A stretch of DNA of 7,684 nucleotides, from NCBI GenBank assembly GCA_020342025.1, contig CP070840.1:1570069-1577752 (forward strand), written 5' to 3'. The stretch is from Deltaproteobacteria bacterium (GTDB lineage Bacteria > Desulfobacterota > DSM-4660 > Desulfatiglandales > HGW-15). The position numbers and the translations under genes are program-made. The notes under the pieces are model-generated. The model worked only from the letters and a program-made list of their open reading frames with translations. It was not told the DNA's origin and made no database searches. Position 1 is the first letter of the stretch. Each line of letters begins with the position of its first letter. Positions 1-5,960 of this stretch are shown piece by piece.

Positions 1-1
1 G

Positions 2-313
2 TTCGGTATAGGGGCCGTCCTACTCCTGGACGCGTTCCTGGCGCTGCCGGTGGCGCTCCTGGTCAACCAGCAGGAGAACGGGGCCATCGTCGCCGGGCCT
101 CCCCTGGGGCCCGCATGGCTGGGCAACCTGGCCCTCGTCCTCTTCGTGATATGGCTGGTCCCACTGGTCCTGGCCCGCCGGCGGGTGCTGACGTCCCCCT
201 TGACCACCACCGTGCTCTCGAGGATAATCGGGGAAGGGGTGGCAAGGCGGGTGAAGGCCAGGGAGAGGGTGTTGTATGATATGGCGGCTAGACGGGAAAT
301 AGAAGCTGCTTAA
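2..313 (+). CDS. C-terminal end of an integral membrane protein (partial, unrecognised)
   Basis: The frame is open from the first complete codon at position 2 to a TAA at 311-313, giving 103 residues. The start lies to the left of the window; the GTG at 50 falls inside a hydrophobic segment and is probably not the real start. Two membrane segments are visible, at about residues 1-21 and 41-58 of the fragment, joined by a short Gly/Pro-rich loop. The second is followed at once by Arg-Arg-Arg and then a 45-residue basic tail, so the positive-inside rule places the C-terminus in the cytoplasm. The tail is Arg/Glu-rich and probably helical. Base composition is very GC-rich compared with the next genes. 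I do not recognise the family; it could be a transporter subunit or a small multi-pass protein. The frame is secure, the function is unknown. Confidence 0.7.
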   Translation, partial: FGIGAVLLLDAFLALPVALLVNQQENGAIVAGPPLGPAWLGNLALVLFVIWLVPLVLARRRVLTSPLTTTVLSRIIGEGVARRVKARERVLYDMAARREIEAA

Positions 314-329
314 TTTAGAAAACTTTAAT

Positions 330-372
330 GGCCCCAATTCCTTCCCCTTAAACTGGGAAAGGGATTGGGGCC
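330..372 (+). terminator. Strong inverted repeat between membrane-protein gene and ferredoxin gene
   Basis: The left arm (330-347) and right arm (355-372) form an 18-position stem with 17 pairs (one G-T wobble, one C-A mismatch) and a 7-base loop. The outer nine pairs are perfect and mostly G-C. It starts 16 bases after the stop of the upstream gene, as a terminator would. The sequence after it on the plus strand has no T-run, so classical intrinsic termination is uncertain. The right arm ends only 12 bases before the ferredoxin ATG, so it may instead act as an mRNA-end stabiliser or limit ribosome access to the ferredoxin start. Confidence 0.55.
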
Positions 373-384
373 TTGGGATTCATT

Positions 385-582
385 ATGAAAGTAAAAATTG
401 ATTATGACCTGTGCATGGGCGATCGCAATTGCAACAAGGTCTGCCCCGAAGTCTTTGAATATGATGAAGACCAACTTGTCTCAAGGGTCTTAGTGGACGT
501 AGTCCCAGAGCCACTGGAAGAGAAAGTCCTTCAGGCTGCAAGGGAGTGTGCCCCTGGAGCCATCATCGTGGAAGAAGACTAG
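385..582 (+). CDS. Small single-cluster ferredoxin, Asp in second ligand position
   Basis: This is a 65-residue soluble, acidic electron carrier. The visible pattern is C10-x2-D13-x2-C16-x3-C20-P near the N-terminus and C55-A-P near the C-terminus, with the usual PEVFEYDEDQ-type turn after the first group. This matches the one-cluster bacterial/archaeal ferredoxin fold, in which C10, residue 13, C16 and C55 bind the cluster. Asp at residue 13 is as in the Pyrococcus furiosus ferredoxin, which can hold a [3Fe-4S] or a [4Fe-4S] cluster. C20 corresponds to the P. furiosus disulfide cysteine, but its partner is missing here (Lys at about 47), so C20 should be free. I chose ATG 385 because family members begin a few residues before the DxxxC motif; a TTG at 373 would add four residues. 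A weak GGGA at 375-378 is the best ribosome site. The following gene in the same direction encodes a flavin-type oxidoreductase, a plausible partner by position only. Confidence 0.9.
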   Translation: MKVKIDYDLCMGDRNCNKVCPEVFEYDEDQLVSRVLVDVVPEPLEEKVLQAARECAPGAIIVEED

Positions 583-769
583 GTGCCTTATCACAGAATC
601 TCCCCCTTTCCCTCTGAGGAATGCGGCAGGTATCCATCTGGAGCCTAGCCAGAAGATTTGCCTGTAAAGGTACGGAAATTCAACGCGCTAACTTACTCTG
701 CTGTGAAATCCCTCTAAACCATTGCGTATCAGTACGCCAGTCTAAGACCATCAAAGGCCTCAGCGAAAT
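583..769 (+). other. Spacer before the SagB-type gene, with a doubtful 50-codon ORF
   Basis: No confident promoter is visible here. One frame is open from ATG 621 to TGA 771-773 (50 residues, cysteines at 15, 27, 28 and 35). Its stop overlaps the start of the next gene as ATGA at 770-773, a typical translational-coupling arrangement. Against it, an in-frame stop lies just upstream at 615-617, the GAGGA before the ATG is too close to work as a ribosome site, codon choice looks random, and a frame of this length is not rare by chance. The SagB-type gene itself lacks a good ribosome site, which is why the overlap is recorded. Confidence 0.25.
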
Positions 770-2308
770 ATGATCAAATCCTGCCGTCAATATCATCACC
801 ATACCAGTTACCAGCGGGATAGAATGACACCCCACTATCTTGACTGGCAAAACCAGCCCAGCGTTTTCAAGGACTACCCGGGCGTTACCCCCATCTCTTT
901 GCCTTCGGATCTATCCCTTCCAGAAGAAAAACTCTCTGTTCTTCTAAAATCGGGACAGGAGGGGGAGAAGGTCGAGAAGGTCGAGAAGGTCGAGAAGATG
1001 GATGTGGAAGTTCTTTCTCTGATTCTCCGCTTGGCCTATACGCTCACGGCAAAGGCACGTTCTGCGGGGGGCGATTACTATTTCCGCAGTGTGGCCTCAG
1101 CCGGTGCCCTCTATCCCACCGAACTCTACATAGCCACCCATTCCGCGCGTGGCCTGGATGATGGCCTCTATCATTTCGCCATCCACCGCCACTGCCTCTA
1201 TCGCATTCGCGAACAGGACATCACCCCTCACGTTGTCCGTTTCACTCAAACACCCAATAAAAGGGTACCGCACCTCACTTTCTTCCTGACGGCCATTTTC
1301 TTCAGGAGTGCCTGGAAATATCGTGATCGTTCCTATCGGTACCACCTCCTGGATACGGGCCATCTTGTGGAGAACCTGGTGCTGGCCCTTAAGGCCCTCA
1401 AGCTCCCTTTCGACCTCTGCTATGAATTTGATGACGGTAGCATCAATCAATTGTTGGGGCTTGATGAGACAAAAGAGGTCTGCTTGGCTGTGGTCCATGT
1501 TTTGGGGACCGATACTATGGCTGATGCCCCCGTGGAGGAGATTGGCGAACTCCCCAAGGAGATGGGAAGTGCGAGTCAGGTGGCTGCAAAAGAAATGGAC
1601 TACCCAGCCGTTTGGGAATTCCATCAGGCGAGTGCATCTCTCATTCCAGAAGCAGGGCCAGAACGGGAAATGCATCATGAAATGGGCGTTGTTCCTGAGA
1701 CGTGGACAAGGGCCCCTCTCCCTTCCGCCTGGCCAGAGATCATGAATTACTCCGAGGCCCTGTACAAAAGACGTTCCAGGCGCAATTTCGTGAAAGAGCC
1801 TCTAAATAGAGACCATGTGGGGGCGCTAATCGATTCAATCTGCGCAGAAGATTCGGCCTATTTAACAGAGAGCGCAAAATACCGCCGAACAGTGGCTCTC
1901 GGTTTCCTTGCGGGTGATGTGGAGGGCATGGAGCCGGGTTTCTATATGCTGGACACGACAGAGGCCTCCCTCGGTCTCGTCACACCTGGAAATTTCATGG
2001 AAAGCATGGCCCACATCTGCCTGGATCAGCAGTGGCTTGCCAACGCGGCCTCGCACTTTCTGTTCCTAACGAATCTGGAGCTCATGGATCGGACATGGGG
2101 GGCCCGCGGATATCGGTATGCCATGCTCAGTGCGGGGAGAATGGGACAGAGGCTCTATATGGACGCAACGGCCATGGGGATGGGGTGTTGCGGTATCGGG
2201 GCTCTCTATGATGGAGAAGCCGCTGAACTGCTCGGTCTCAATGACGCGTCGAGACTCCTCTACCTGGTGGCCGTGGGCCCTGTGAAGTCAAAGATAGCGG
2301 TCACCTAA
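770..2308 (+). CDS. SagB/ThcOx-type dehydrogenase with two nitroreductase-like domains
   Basis: This 512-residue protein has two copies of the FMN-dependent nitroreductase-like fold. The N-terminal copy spans about residues 80-245 and includes FRSVASAGALYPTELY (105-120), the SagB-type R-x-x-S-A-G-A-L-Y-P signature, and KYRDRSYRYHLLDTGHLVEN (183-202). The C-terminal copy spans about 325-508, with YKRRSRRNF (332-340), GARGYRYAMLSAGRMGQRLY (444-463) and GMGCCGIGALYD (470-481). The first 45 residues carry the YHxxTSYxRDRM...DWxNQPSVFKxYP leader typical of these double-domain proteins, which supports the ATG at 770; the in-frame stop at 743-745 rules out an earlier start. Relatives with one domain oxidise azolines to azoles in peptide natural products. 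No YcaO cyclodehydratase gene is present here, so the substrate is unknown. No export signal is visible, so it is probably cytoplasmic. A ferredoxin gene lies 187 bases upstream. There is no strong ribosome site before the start. Confidence 0.88.
   Translation: MIKSCRQYHHHTSYQRDRMTPHYLDWQNQPSVFKDYPGVTPISLPSDLSLPEEKLSVLLKSGQEGEKVEKVEKVEKMDVEVLSLILRLAYTLTAKARSAGGDYYFRSVASAGALYPTELYIATHSARGLDDGLYHFAIHRHCLYRIREQDITPHVVRFTQTPNKRVPHLTFFLTAIFFRSAWKYRDRSYRYHLLDTGHLVENLVLALKALKLPFDLCYEFDDGSINQLLGLDETKEVCLAVVHVLGTDTMADAPVEEIGELPKEMGSASQVAAKEMDYPAVWEFHQASASLIPEAGPEREMHHEMGVVPETWTRAPLPSAWPEIMNYSEALYKRRSRRNFVKEPLNRDHVGALIDSICAEDSAYLTESAKYRRTVALGFLAGDVEGMEPGFYMLDTTEASLGLVTPGNFMESMAHICLDQQWLANAASHFLFLTNLELMDRTWGARGYRYAMLSAGRMGQRLYMDATAMGMGCCGIGALYDGEAAELLGLNDASRLLYLVAVGPVKSKIAVT
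965..997 (+). repeat. Nine-base tandem repeat inside the SagB-type gene
   Basis: There are 3.7 perfect copies of GAGAAGGTC, in frame, encoding Glu-Lys-Val repeated (residues 66-76). It lies in the linker between the conserved N-terminal leader and the first nitroreductase domain. The unit is a multiple of three, so gain or loss of copies by slippage would lengthen or shorten the charged linker without breaking the frame. Confidence 0.9.
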
Positions 2309-2404
2309 AACTTCCCGACGCAAGCTTCCTGAACTCCTGCTCAGAGAATGTTCAGACGGATTGATCCTCCCACAAACCATCAACATGTCGTGAGTAGAAT
2401 GAGG

Positions 2405-2430
2405 GATCGCAGACCGGCATCGGTGTGATC
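2405..2430. terminator. Weak hairpin between convergent genes
   Basis: An imperfect stem of about ten pairs (GATCGCA..CCG with CGGTGTGATC, a two-base bulge and a GCAT loop) lies in the 143-base space between the convergent genes ending at 2308 and 2452. The plus strand continues with a short TTTT at 2431-2434 only. It could end plus-strand transcription, but without a proper T-run this is tentative. I see no other structure in this gap. Confidence 0.25.
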
Positions 2431-2451
2431 GCTCAAAGGCTTTTAAGTGAA

Positions 2452-2670
2452 TTATTTGAGGGCCTCAGATGCCTTCAGATATTGCTCGCACGCTTCCTTC
2501 TTTTGCTGGTCCTCACCAGCTTCTTTCATGCACTTCTGGTACTGCTCCACCAGTTTGAGTCTTTCCTTGTGGACCTTTTCTTGTGCCTTATAGGCCCTGT
2601 CTTGGGAGCTGGAGCAGGCTAGAGTCATCCCCACGATCAAGGCAAGAAGAAACATGTAAATCGATTTCAT
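2452..2670 (-). CDS. Small Lys/Glu-rich helical lipoprotein candidate
   Basis: This 72-residue protein has an N-terminal signal (MK...FLLALIVGMTLAC) ending in a cysteine at 19, followed by three serines and an Asp, as in exported lipoproteins. Residue -3 is Thr rather than the usual Leu/Val/Ile, so the lipobox is imperfect. The mature part (about 54 residues) is highly charged and almost certainly helical. It has two cysteines, C47 and C61, each next to an EQY or QYQK-like segment; the two half-repeats (VEQYQKCM and CEQYLKAS) could pair as a helical hairpin closed by a disulfide. I chose ATG 2670 because an excellent ribosome site (AAAAGGAGGAGCC) precedes it and the signal peptide begins there; the frame is open to 2748, but that extension overlaps the promoter. 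It is monocistronic by position. The family is not identified; function is unknown. Confidence 0.75.
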   Translation of the reverse strand: MKSIYMFLLALIVGMTLACSSSQDRAYKAQEKVHKERLKLVEQYQKCMKEAGEDQQKKEACEQYLKASEALK

Positions 2671-2683
2671 GGCTCCTCCTTTT
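2671..2683 (-). promoter_or_regulatory. Strong ribosome binding site that fixes the lipoprotein start
   Basis: On the minus strand this reads AAAAGGAGGAGCC directly before ATG 2670, a near-complete Shine-Dalgarno match. It decides between this start and an in-frame ATG at 2748. Confidence 0.8.
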
Positions 2684-2737
2684 CTTTTTAGACTTTTAGC
2701 AAAAATACGTGACACGGGCTTTCTTTCATGACCAACT

Positions 2738-2766
2738 AATATAAACAAGCGAGGCTAGTAAGTCAA
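2738..2766 (-). promoter_or_regulatory. Sigma70-type promoter for the small lipoprotein gene
   Basis: On the minus strand TTGACT (2766-2761) is followed by exactly 17 bases and TATATT (2743-2738). Each hexamer matches its consensus at five of six positions and the spacing is optimal. Transcription would start near 2731, about 60 bases before the ATG at 2670, in an AT-rich stretch. This also argues that the in-frame ATG at 2748 is not used. Confidence 0.7.
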
Positions 2767-2829
2767 AAAAAATAGGAATAGGAGATATGTGAAAAGGGGC
2801 CCGAGAAATTACGCAATTTATCAGAACCT

Positions 2830-2860
2830 GGGAAGAAATGCATAATTGCACTGGCTTCCC
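2830..2860 (-). terminator. Possible hairpin after the solute-binding protein gene
   Basis: The arms GGGAAG (2830-2835) and CTTCCC (2855-2860) enclose a second small inverted repeat, TGCA-TAAT-TGCA (2839-2850). It starts 17 bases after the stop of the minus-strand gene at 2877. No T-run follows on the minus strand, so it is a weak candidate for the end of the four-gene cluster. Confidence 0.3.
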
Positions 2861-2876
2861 CCGTACCGCACTATTC

Positions 2877-3734
2877 TCAATCTGGCGTCGCATTAAGTTG
2901 GATCATTGCATCGTATATTGGCAGCCTTTGTCGGGTAAACTCGCCAATCCATTTGTCGTAAATTTCAAGTATCTTTTTTGACCGGTAAAGTTCAGATATC
3001 ACGCGATCTGCAACAAGACGAAAGTCCGCATCATTTCGCCTGACGGCAAGTGCAAAAGGCTCAAAGGAAAACACGTTGGAATCAATCACAAAGCTCATTG
3101 GATCAGGTGCTTTTGAAGCGATGCCAATAAGCACGATCTGGTCAGAAGAAAAGGAATCGATTTTCTTATTTCGTAACGCATCGATTCCTTCTTTCGCTGA
3201 ATTGAAAAAGACAACTTCCGCATCTGTTGATGTATCTTGAATCAGTTCTTTCAATACGACGGCGGTCGTTGTGTCTTTCACCACTCCAATTTTCTTTCCA
3301 GCAAAGCCGGCAGAATCACGGGCCTTATTATCTTTTAAGGTCATTAGCGAAGCGCCGGTGACAAAGGTAAGTTGCGTAAAGTCAACAATCTCACTCCGGG
3401 AAAGCGTTTTAGTCGTTGAACCACATAATATGTCAATTTTGTTATCGGCCAGGGCTTTAAATCGCTCTTCAGCTGTTACGGGAACATATTCAACCTTTAC
3501 ATTCGCGCCAATTCTGTTTTCAACTCCAGTGACGATACATTTACAGAGATCAATTGAATAACCAGTCGGGTTGCCCTTCTTGTCTAAAAATGACATGGGT
3601 GGTTCAGACTCACGATAGCCAATTCTGATTTGACCGGATTTTTTAATCTGTTTGAGGGTGCCTGTGAGTTCTTGCGCTTCCAGCGGGCTCGCGAAAAAAA
3701 CGACCAATAAAATAATTGCCAGTTTCACTCTCAT
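2877..3734 (-). CDS. Periplasmic polar-amino-acid-type solute-binding protein (family 3, GltI-like)
   Basis: This 285-residue protein has a cleavable signal peptide (MRVKLAIILLVVFFASPLEA, cut probably after Ala20) and no lipobox. The mature part has the two-lobe family 3 pattern: TLKQIKKSGQIRIGYRES (26-43), then CGSTTKTLSRSEIVDFT (104-120) with Ser/Thr 106-108 and Arg113 where amino-acid ligands are bound, GVVKDTTTAVV (150-160), Asp198, and the terminal YDKWIGEF (259-266). These blocks resemble E. coli GltI, the glutamate/aspartate-binding protein, more than other family 3 members, so an acidic or amide amino acid is the likely ligand class. No ABC permease or ATPase gene is nearby. The gene follows the MltF-like gene by 17 bases with an AGGAAAGGGG ribosome site, so the two are probably cotranscribed. 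It is noticeably AT-richer than its neighbours. It may serve a distant transporter or act as an accessory binder. Confidence 0.88.
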   Translation of the reverse strand: MRVKLAIILLVVFFASPLEAQELTGTLKQIKKSGQIRIGYRESEPPMSFLDKKGNPTGYSIDLCKCIVTGVENRIGANVKVEYVPVTAEERFKALADNKIDILCGSTTKTLSRSEIVDFTQLTFVTGASLMTLKDNKARDSAGFAGKKIGVVKDTTTAVVLKELIQDTSTDAEVVFFNSAKEGIDALRNKKIDSFSSDQIVLIGIASKAPDPMSFVIDSNVFSFEPFALAVRRNDADFRLVADRVISELYRSKKILEIYDKWIGEFTRQRLPIYDAMIQLNATPD

Positions 3735-3751
3735 AATGGTTTTCCCCTTTC

Positions 3752-5242
3752 CTAACCCATTTTCTTTTTTGCTTCTTCTTTGCGCTGGAGTTTGTCCATG
3801 ATCAACCGATAGGCCGTGTAGTATTTATAGATATTGCTCACGTACTGTACTGTCTCGCGCCCAATTCGCTTAGCGGCCACCATTTCCACATTGCGAAACC
3901 ACACATTGGGATCGAGGCCGGCCTTTTTGGCTTCCCTGCGAAGCTTGGCAACCCTGGCCGGGCCCGCGTTATAGCTTGCAAAGGTAAAAAGGGTCTTGTT
4001 CGCCTCATTCATGGGTTCCTTTTCAAAATACTGATCCTTGAGAAATCGGAGGTACTTCACCCCTGCATGAATGTTGTTCCCCAGGTCTTCGATATTCGGT
4101 ATATTCACATTGGGATCCTCTGCCGTGGCCGGCAGCATCTGCATGACCCCAACGGCACCGGCCGGGCTGCGCTGGCTCTGATCGATCCGGGATTCTTGGT
4201 AGGCCAGGGCCGCGACCATGAGCCAGTCGAAATCGTACTCGTCTGCATATTTCTTGAAGAGCTGGACCGCGTCTTTGAATCTTTTGAATTCTTCCTCAAA
4301 AAGGGCGTTCTTTACCCATTTTATGTTTTTCAGGTAGCGCTTGGTGACCACATTGAAGAGCATTGTCCCCTGCTTGTGACCCGCAACAAACCTGTTGACC
4401 ACCTCCTTCAACTTGGGGCTGTTCTTCCGAAAGGCCCAAGCCGTTTCGCCACCCGTTCGAACGGCGATATCGGGATAGAGCTTCACATTTTCGAAAATGG
4501 GGCCCCACGCCGCTGCCTTGTGCTCATCCACCACAATGAAGGATACTAAGCTTGCGTTTGCCATTTCAAGAAGATCCTCATCCTCGAAGTTCTCGTCCGC
4601 TGGCGATATCTTTACGGGTTTCTTGCGTGACTTCTTAAATTCTTCATTAAGGCGTTTCAGGCTTTCATAATAGCTGCTTGAAGTCCGCACGAAGACTTTC
4701 TGGCCCGCCAGATCGTCCAAGCCTTTCAGTGTTGGGGCTCCCTGCCCGGCAACCACGATCTCTCTGACACCTTTTACAAAGGGATCTGAGAAGTCGACGA
4801 TTTTCAGACGCTCCGGTGTAATGGTGATGTTTCCCACTGCGATGTCGCCACGGCCGGCTACGAGGCCGGAGAAGAGTTCATCTCGCACCGTGGGGACCAT
4901 GACCACATGAACTTTGAGGCGCCCCGTGCCCAATTCCTTGTTCAGCCATTTCTCAAAGATTTGCATTCCTTCGTAGGAAATGCCACGCTGAGTGGCGCCG
5001 TCCAGGAAGTAGTAAGTCTTGCTGTAAGGGACCAGGACGCGGATCTTGTGTCTCTCCAACATACCGTCAAAATTGCCGGTCCACGATTTTTCATGCTTCA
5101 ATAGCGATTCACTCGCCCTTGCTCCGGTATGGACAAAAATAAGCACAAAAAATGTGGCAAAAAGCAGGACGAGTGGTTGGAGTAGAAATCTTTTTGGCTT
5201 TGCGCCGCAGCAATGACGAAATTTCCAAATGAATAACATCAT
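3752..5242 (-). CDS. mltF: MltF-like lytic transglycosylase with N-terminal solute-binding domain
   Basis: This 496-residue protein is close to the usual MltF length (about 500). It has a basic N-terminus, a hydrophobic segment (about 20-38) and a likely signal cleavage after ARA (about 43). A family 3 solute-binding domain covers about 64-305, with GNITITPERLKIVDFSDPF (137-155) including the ligand-type Arg145. A lysozyme-like SLT domain covers about 325-480: AYQESRID with the catalytic Glu at 350, GAVGVMQMLP (362-371), SYNAGPARV (423-431) and ETVQYVSNIYKYY (463-475). Such enzymes cleave the MurNAc-GlcNAc bond of peptidoglycan, forming a 1,6-anhydro end; in Pseudomonas MltF the regulatory domain responds to muropeptides. 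The gene lies 38 bases after the repeat-protein gene and 17 bases before a separate solute-binding gene. The start at 5242 has GAGGGAG upstream; a second ATG follows at once. The C-terminus is a Lys/Glu-rich tail. Confidence 0.92.
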   Translation of the reverse strand: MMLFIWKFRHCCGAKPKRFLLQPLVLLFATFFVLIFVHTGARASESLLKHEKSWTGNFDGMLERHKIRVLVPYSKTYYFLDGATQRGISYEGMQIFEKWLNKELGTGRLKVHVVMVPTVRDELFSGLVAGRGDIAVGNITITPERLKIVDFSDPFVKGVREIVVAGQGAPTLKGLDDLAGQKVFVRTSSSYYESLKRLNEEFKKSRKKPVKISPADENFEDEDLLEMANASLVSFIVVDEHKAAAWGPIFENVKLYPDIAVRTGGETAWAFRKNSPKLKEVVNRFVAGHKQGTMLFNVVTKRYLKNIKWVKNALFEEEFKRFKDAVQLFKKYADEYDFDWLMVAALAYQESRIDQSQRSPAGAVGVMQMLPATAEDPNVNIPNIEDLGNNIHAGVKYLRFLKDQYFEKEPMNEANKTLFTFASYNAGPARVAKLRREAKKAGLDPNVWFRNVEMVAAKRIGRETVQYVSNIYKYYTAYRLIMDKLQRKEEAKKKMG

Positions 5243-5280
5243 CTCTGAAACTCCCTCTGAGTCTGATATGGGCAGGGCAG

Positions 5281-5913
5281 TTATCTCACGATGATCTCTT
5301 TTCCATTTTCATCCATATAGGAAGAGTAGTGGGTCCCGTTTTTTTGCCTGATCATGCCTCTCACGTATTGCCCGTTATCATCATAGATCATGACTCCGGT
5401 ATTCCCTTCCTTGAAACCCAGACCGGCCCGTTCCACTTCATTCTCATCCATGATGACAAAGCCGTATCCATTTTCGTCTCCCCCCATGGCCATAGTTTTC
5501 TTCCCTTTTTCATTGACCATGGCAAGGCTGGGTAAACCCTCATCCATACCCAAACCGATTCGGGGTCTTCCTTCTTTGTCAGCGACCAGAATACCGCTCC
5601 CTCCTTCATCAGCGGTAATTCCTATACCCAAAACTCTTTTTCCCGCCTTGTTAAGAATTCTTATTCCAGTCCCCGCCTCTTTCCTGAAACCAATACCTAT
5701 AAGCTCTTGGCCTGCACCATCGACAATGATTATTTCCTCTGCAATGATTTGACGAAAATGTCCGTCACGTGTTCCCGCCTTGGCCCCCATCACAGCGAGA
5801 GCCAGAAGAGATAAGACCAAGACGAGCATACAGCTCTTCAAACATCGATTTTGCTTCTCAATTCTTTCCATCCGCTCCTGGAGCGTCGCTTCTTCTCTGG
5901 GTAAAGATCTCAT
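5281..5913 (-). CDS. Membrane-anchored protein of about six and a half 22-residue repeats
   Basis: This 210-residue protein is in three parts. Residues 1-27 are charged and probably a short coiled coil (LQERMERIEKQN). Residues 28-46 are a single hydrophobic segment, a membrane anchor or an uncleaved signal. Residues 61-210 are tandem repeats beginning at 61, 84, 108, 130, 152, 174 and 196, each 22-24 residues, with the form hydrophobic strand, then D/N-x-x-G, a basic or polar stretch, a G-L/I-G strand, then an acidic Gly-rich turn. The regular spacing suggests a beta-solenoid or similar stack facing the periplasm. I do not recognise a named family. An AAGGAG ribosome site lies 8 bases before ATG 5913. 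The gene sits between the glycine-zipper and mltF-like genes in the same direction, which suggests a role at the envelope. No catalytic motif is seen; binding or scaffolding is a guess. Confidence 0.8.
   Translation of the reverse strand: MRSLPREEATLQERMERIEKQNRCLKSCMLVLVLSLLALAVMGAKAGTRDGHFRQIIAEEIIIVDGAGQELIGIGFRKEAGTGIRILNKAGKRVLGIGITADEGGSGILVADKEGRPRIGLGMDEGLPSLAMVNEKGKKTMAMGGDENGYGFVIMDENEVERAGLGFKEGNTGVMIYDDNGQYVRGMIRQKNGTHYSSYMDENGKEIIVR
5284..5733 (-). repeat. Tandem protein-repeat region (units of 22-24 codons)
   Basis: This region codes for residues 61-210 of the membrane-anchored protein. Six full units and one partial unit share the D/N-x-x-G turn, then a G-x-G strand, then an acidic Gly-rich turn. 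The units have diverged at the DNA level, so this is an old amplification rather than a recent duplication. Confidence 0.75.
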
Positions 5914-5960
5914 GTCTGCATCTCCTTTCCTAAGTCACGGTAATCTGTTTCACAAAAAGC

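Noticed and set aside
373..384. TTG start at 373 for the ferredoxin
   Set aside because: It adds four residues not typical of the family and would begin directly at the base of the hairpin; ATG 385 fits better.
1097..1678. 193-codon open frame on the minus strand inside the SagB-type gene
   Set aside because: It lies fully antisense to a gene with clear family motifs, and its translation shows no recognisable domain.
583..2308. A full azole-peptide (RiPP) biosynthesis cluster
   Set aside because: Only a SagB-type protein is present; no YcaO protein, E1-like protein or credible precursor peptide is seen in the window.
2671..2748. A longer N-terminus for the small lipoprotein, from ATG 2748
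   Set aside because: The added region overlaps the promoter's -10 element and would bury the signal peptide; the strong ribosome site points to 2670.
4067..4549. 160-codon open frame on the plus strand opposite the MltF-like gene
   Set aside because: It is the complement of a strongly supported gene, with no ribosome site or domain features.
5284..5733. CRISPR-like or DNA-level tandem repeat
   Set aside because: Regularity exists only at the protein level; the DNA units have diverged and show no repeat-spacer pattern.
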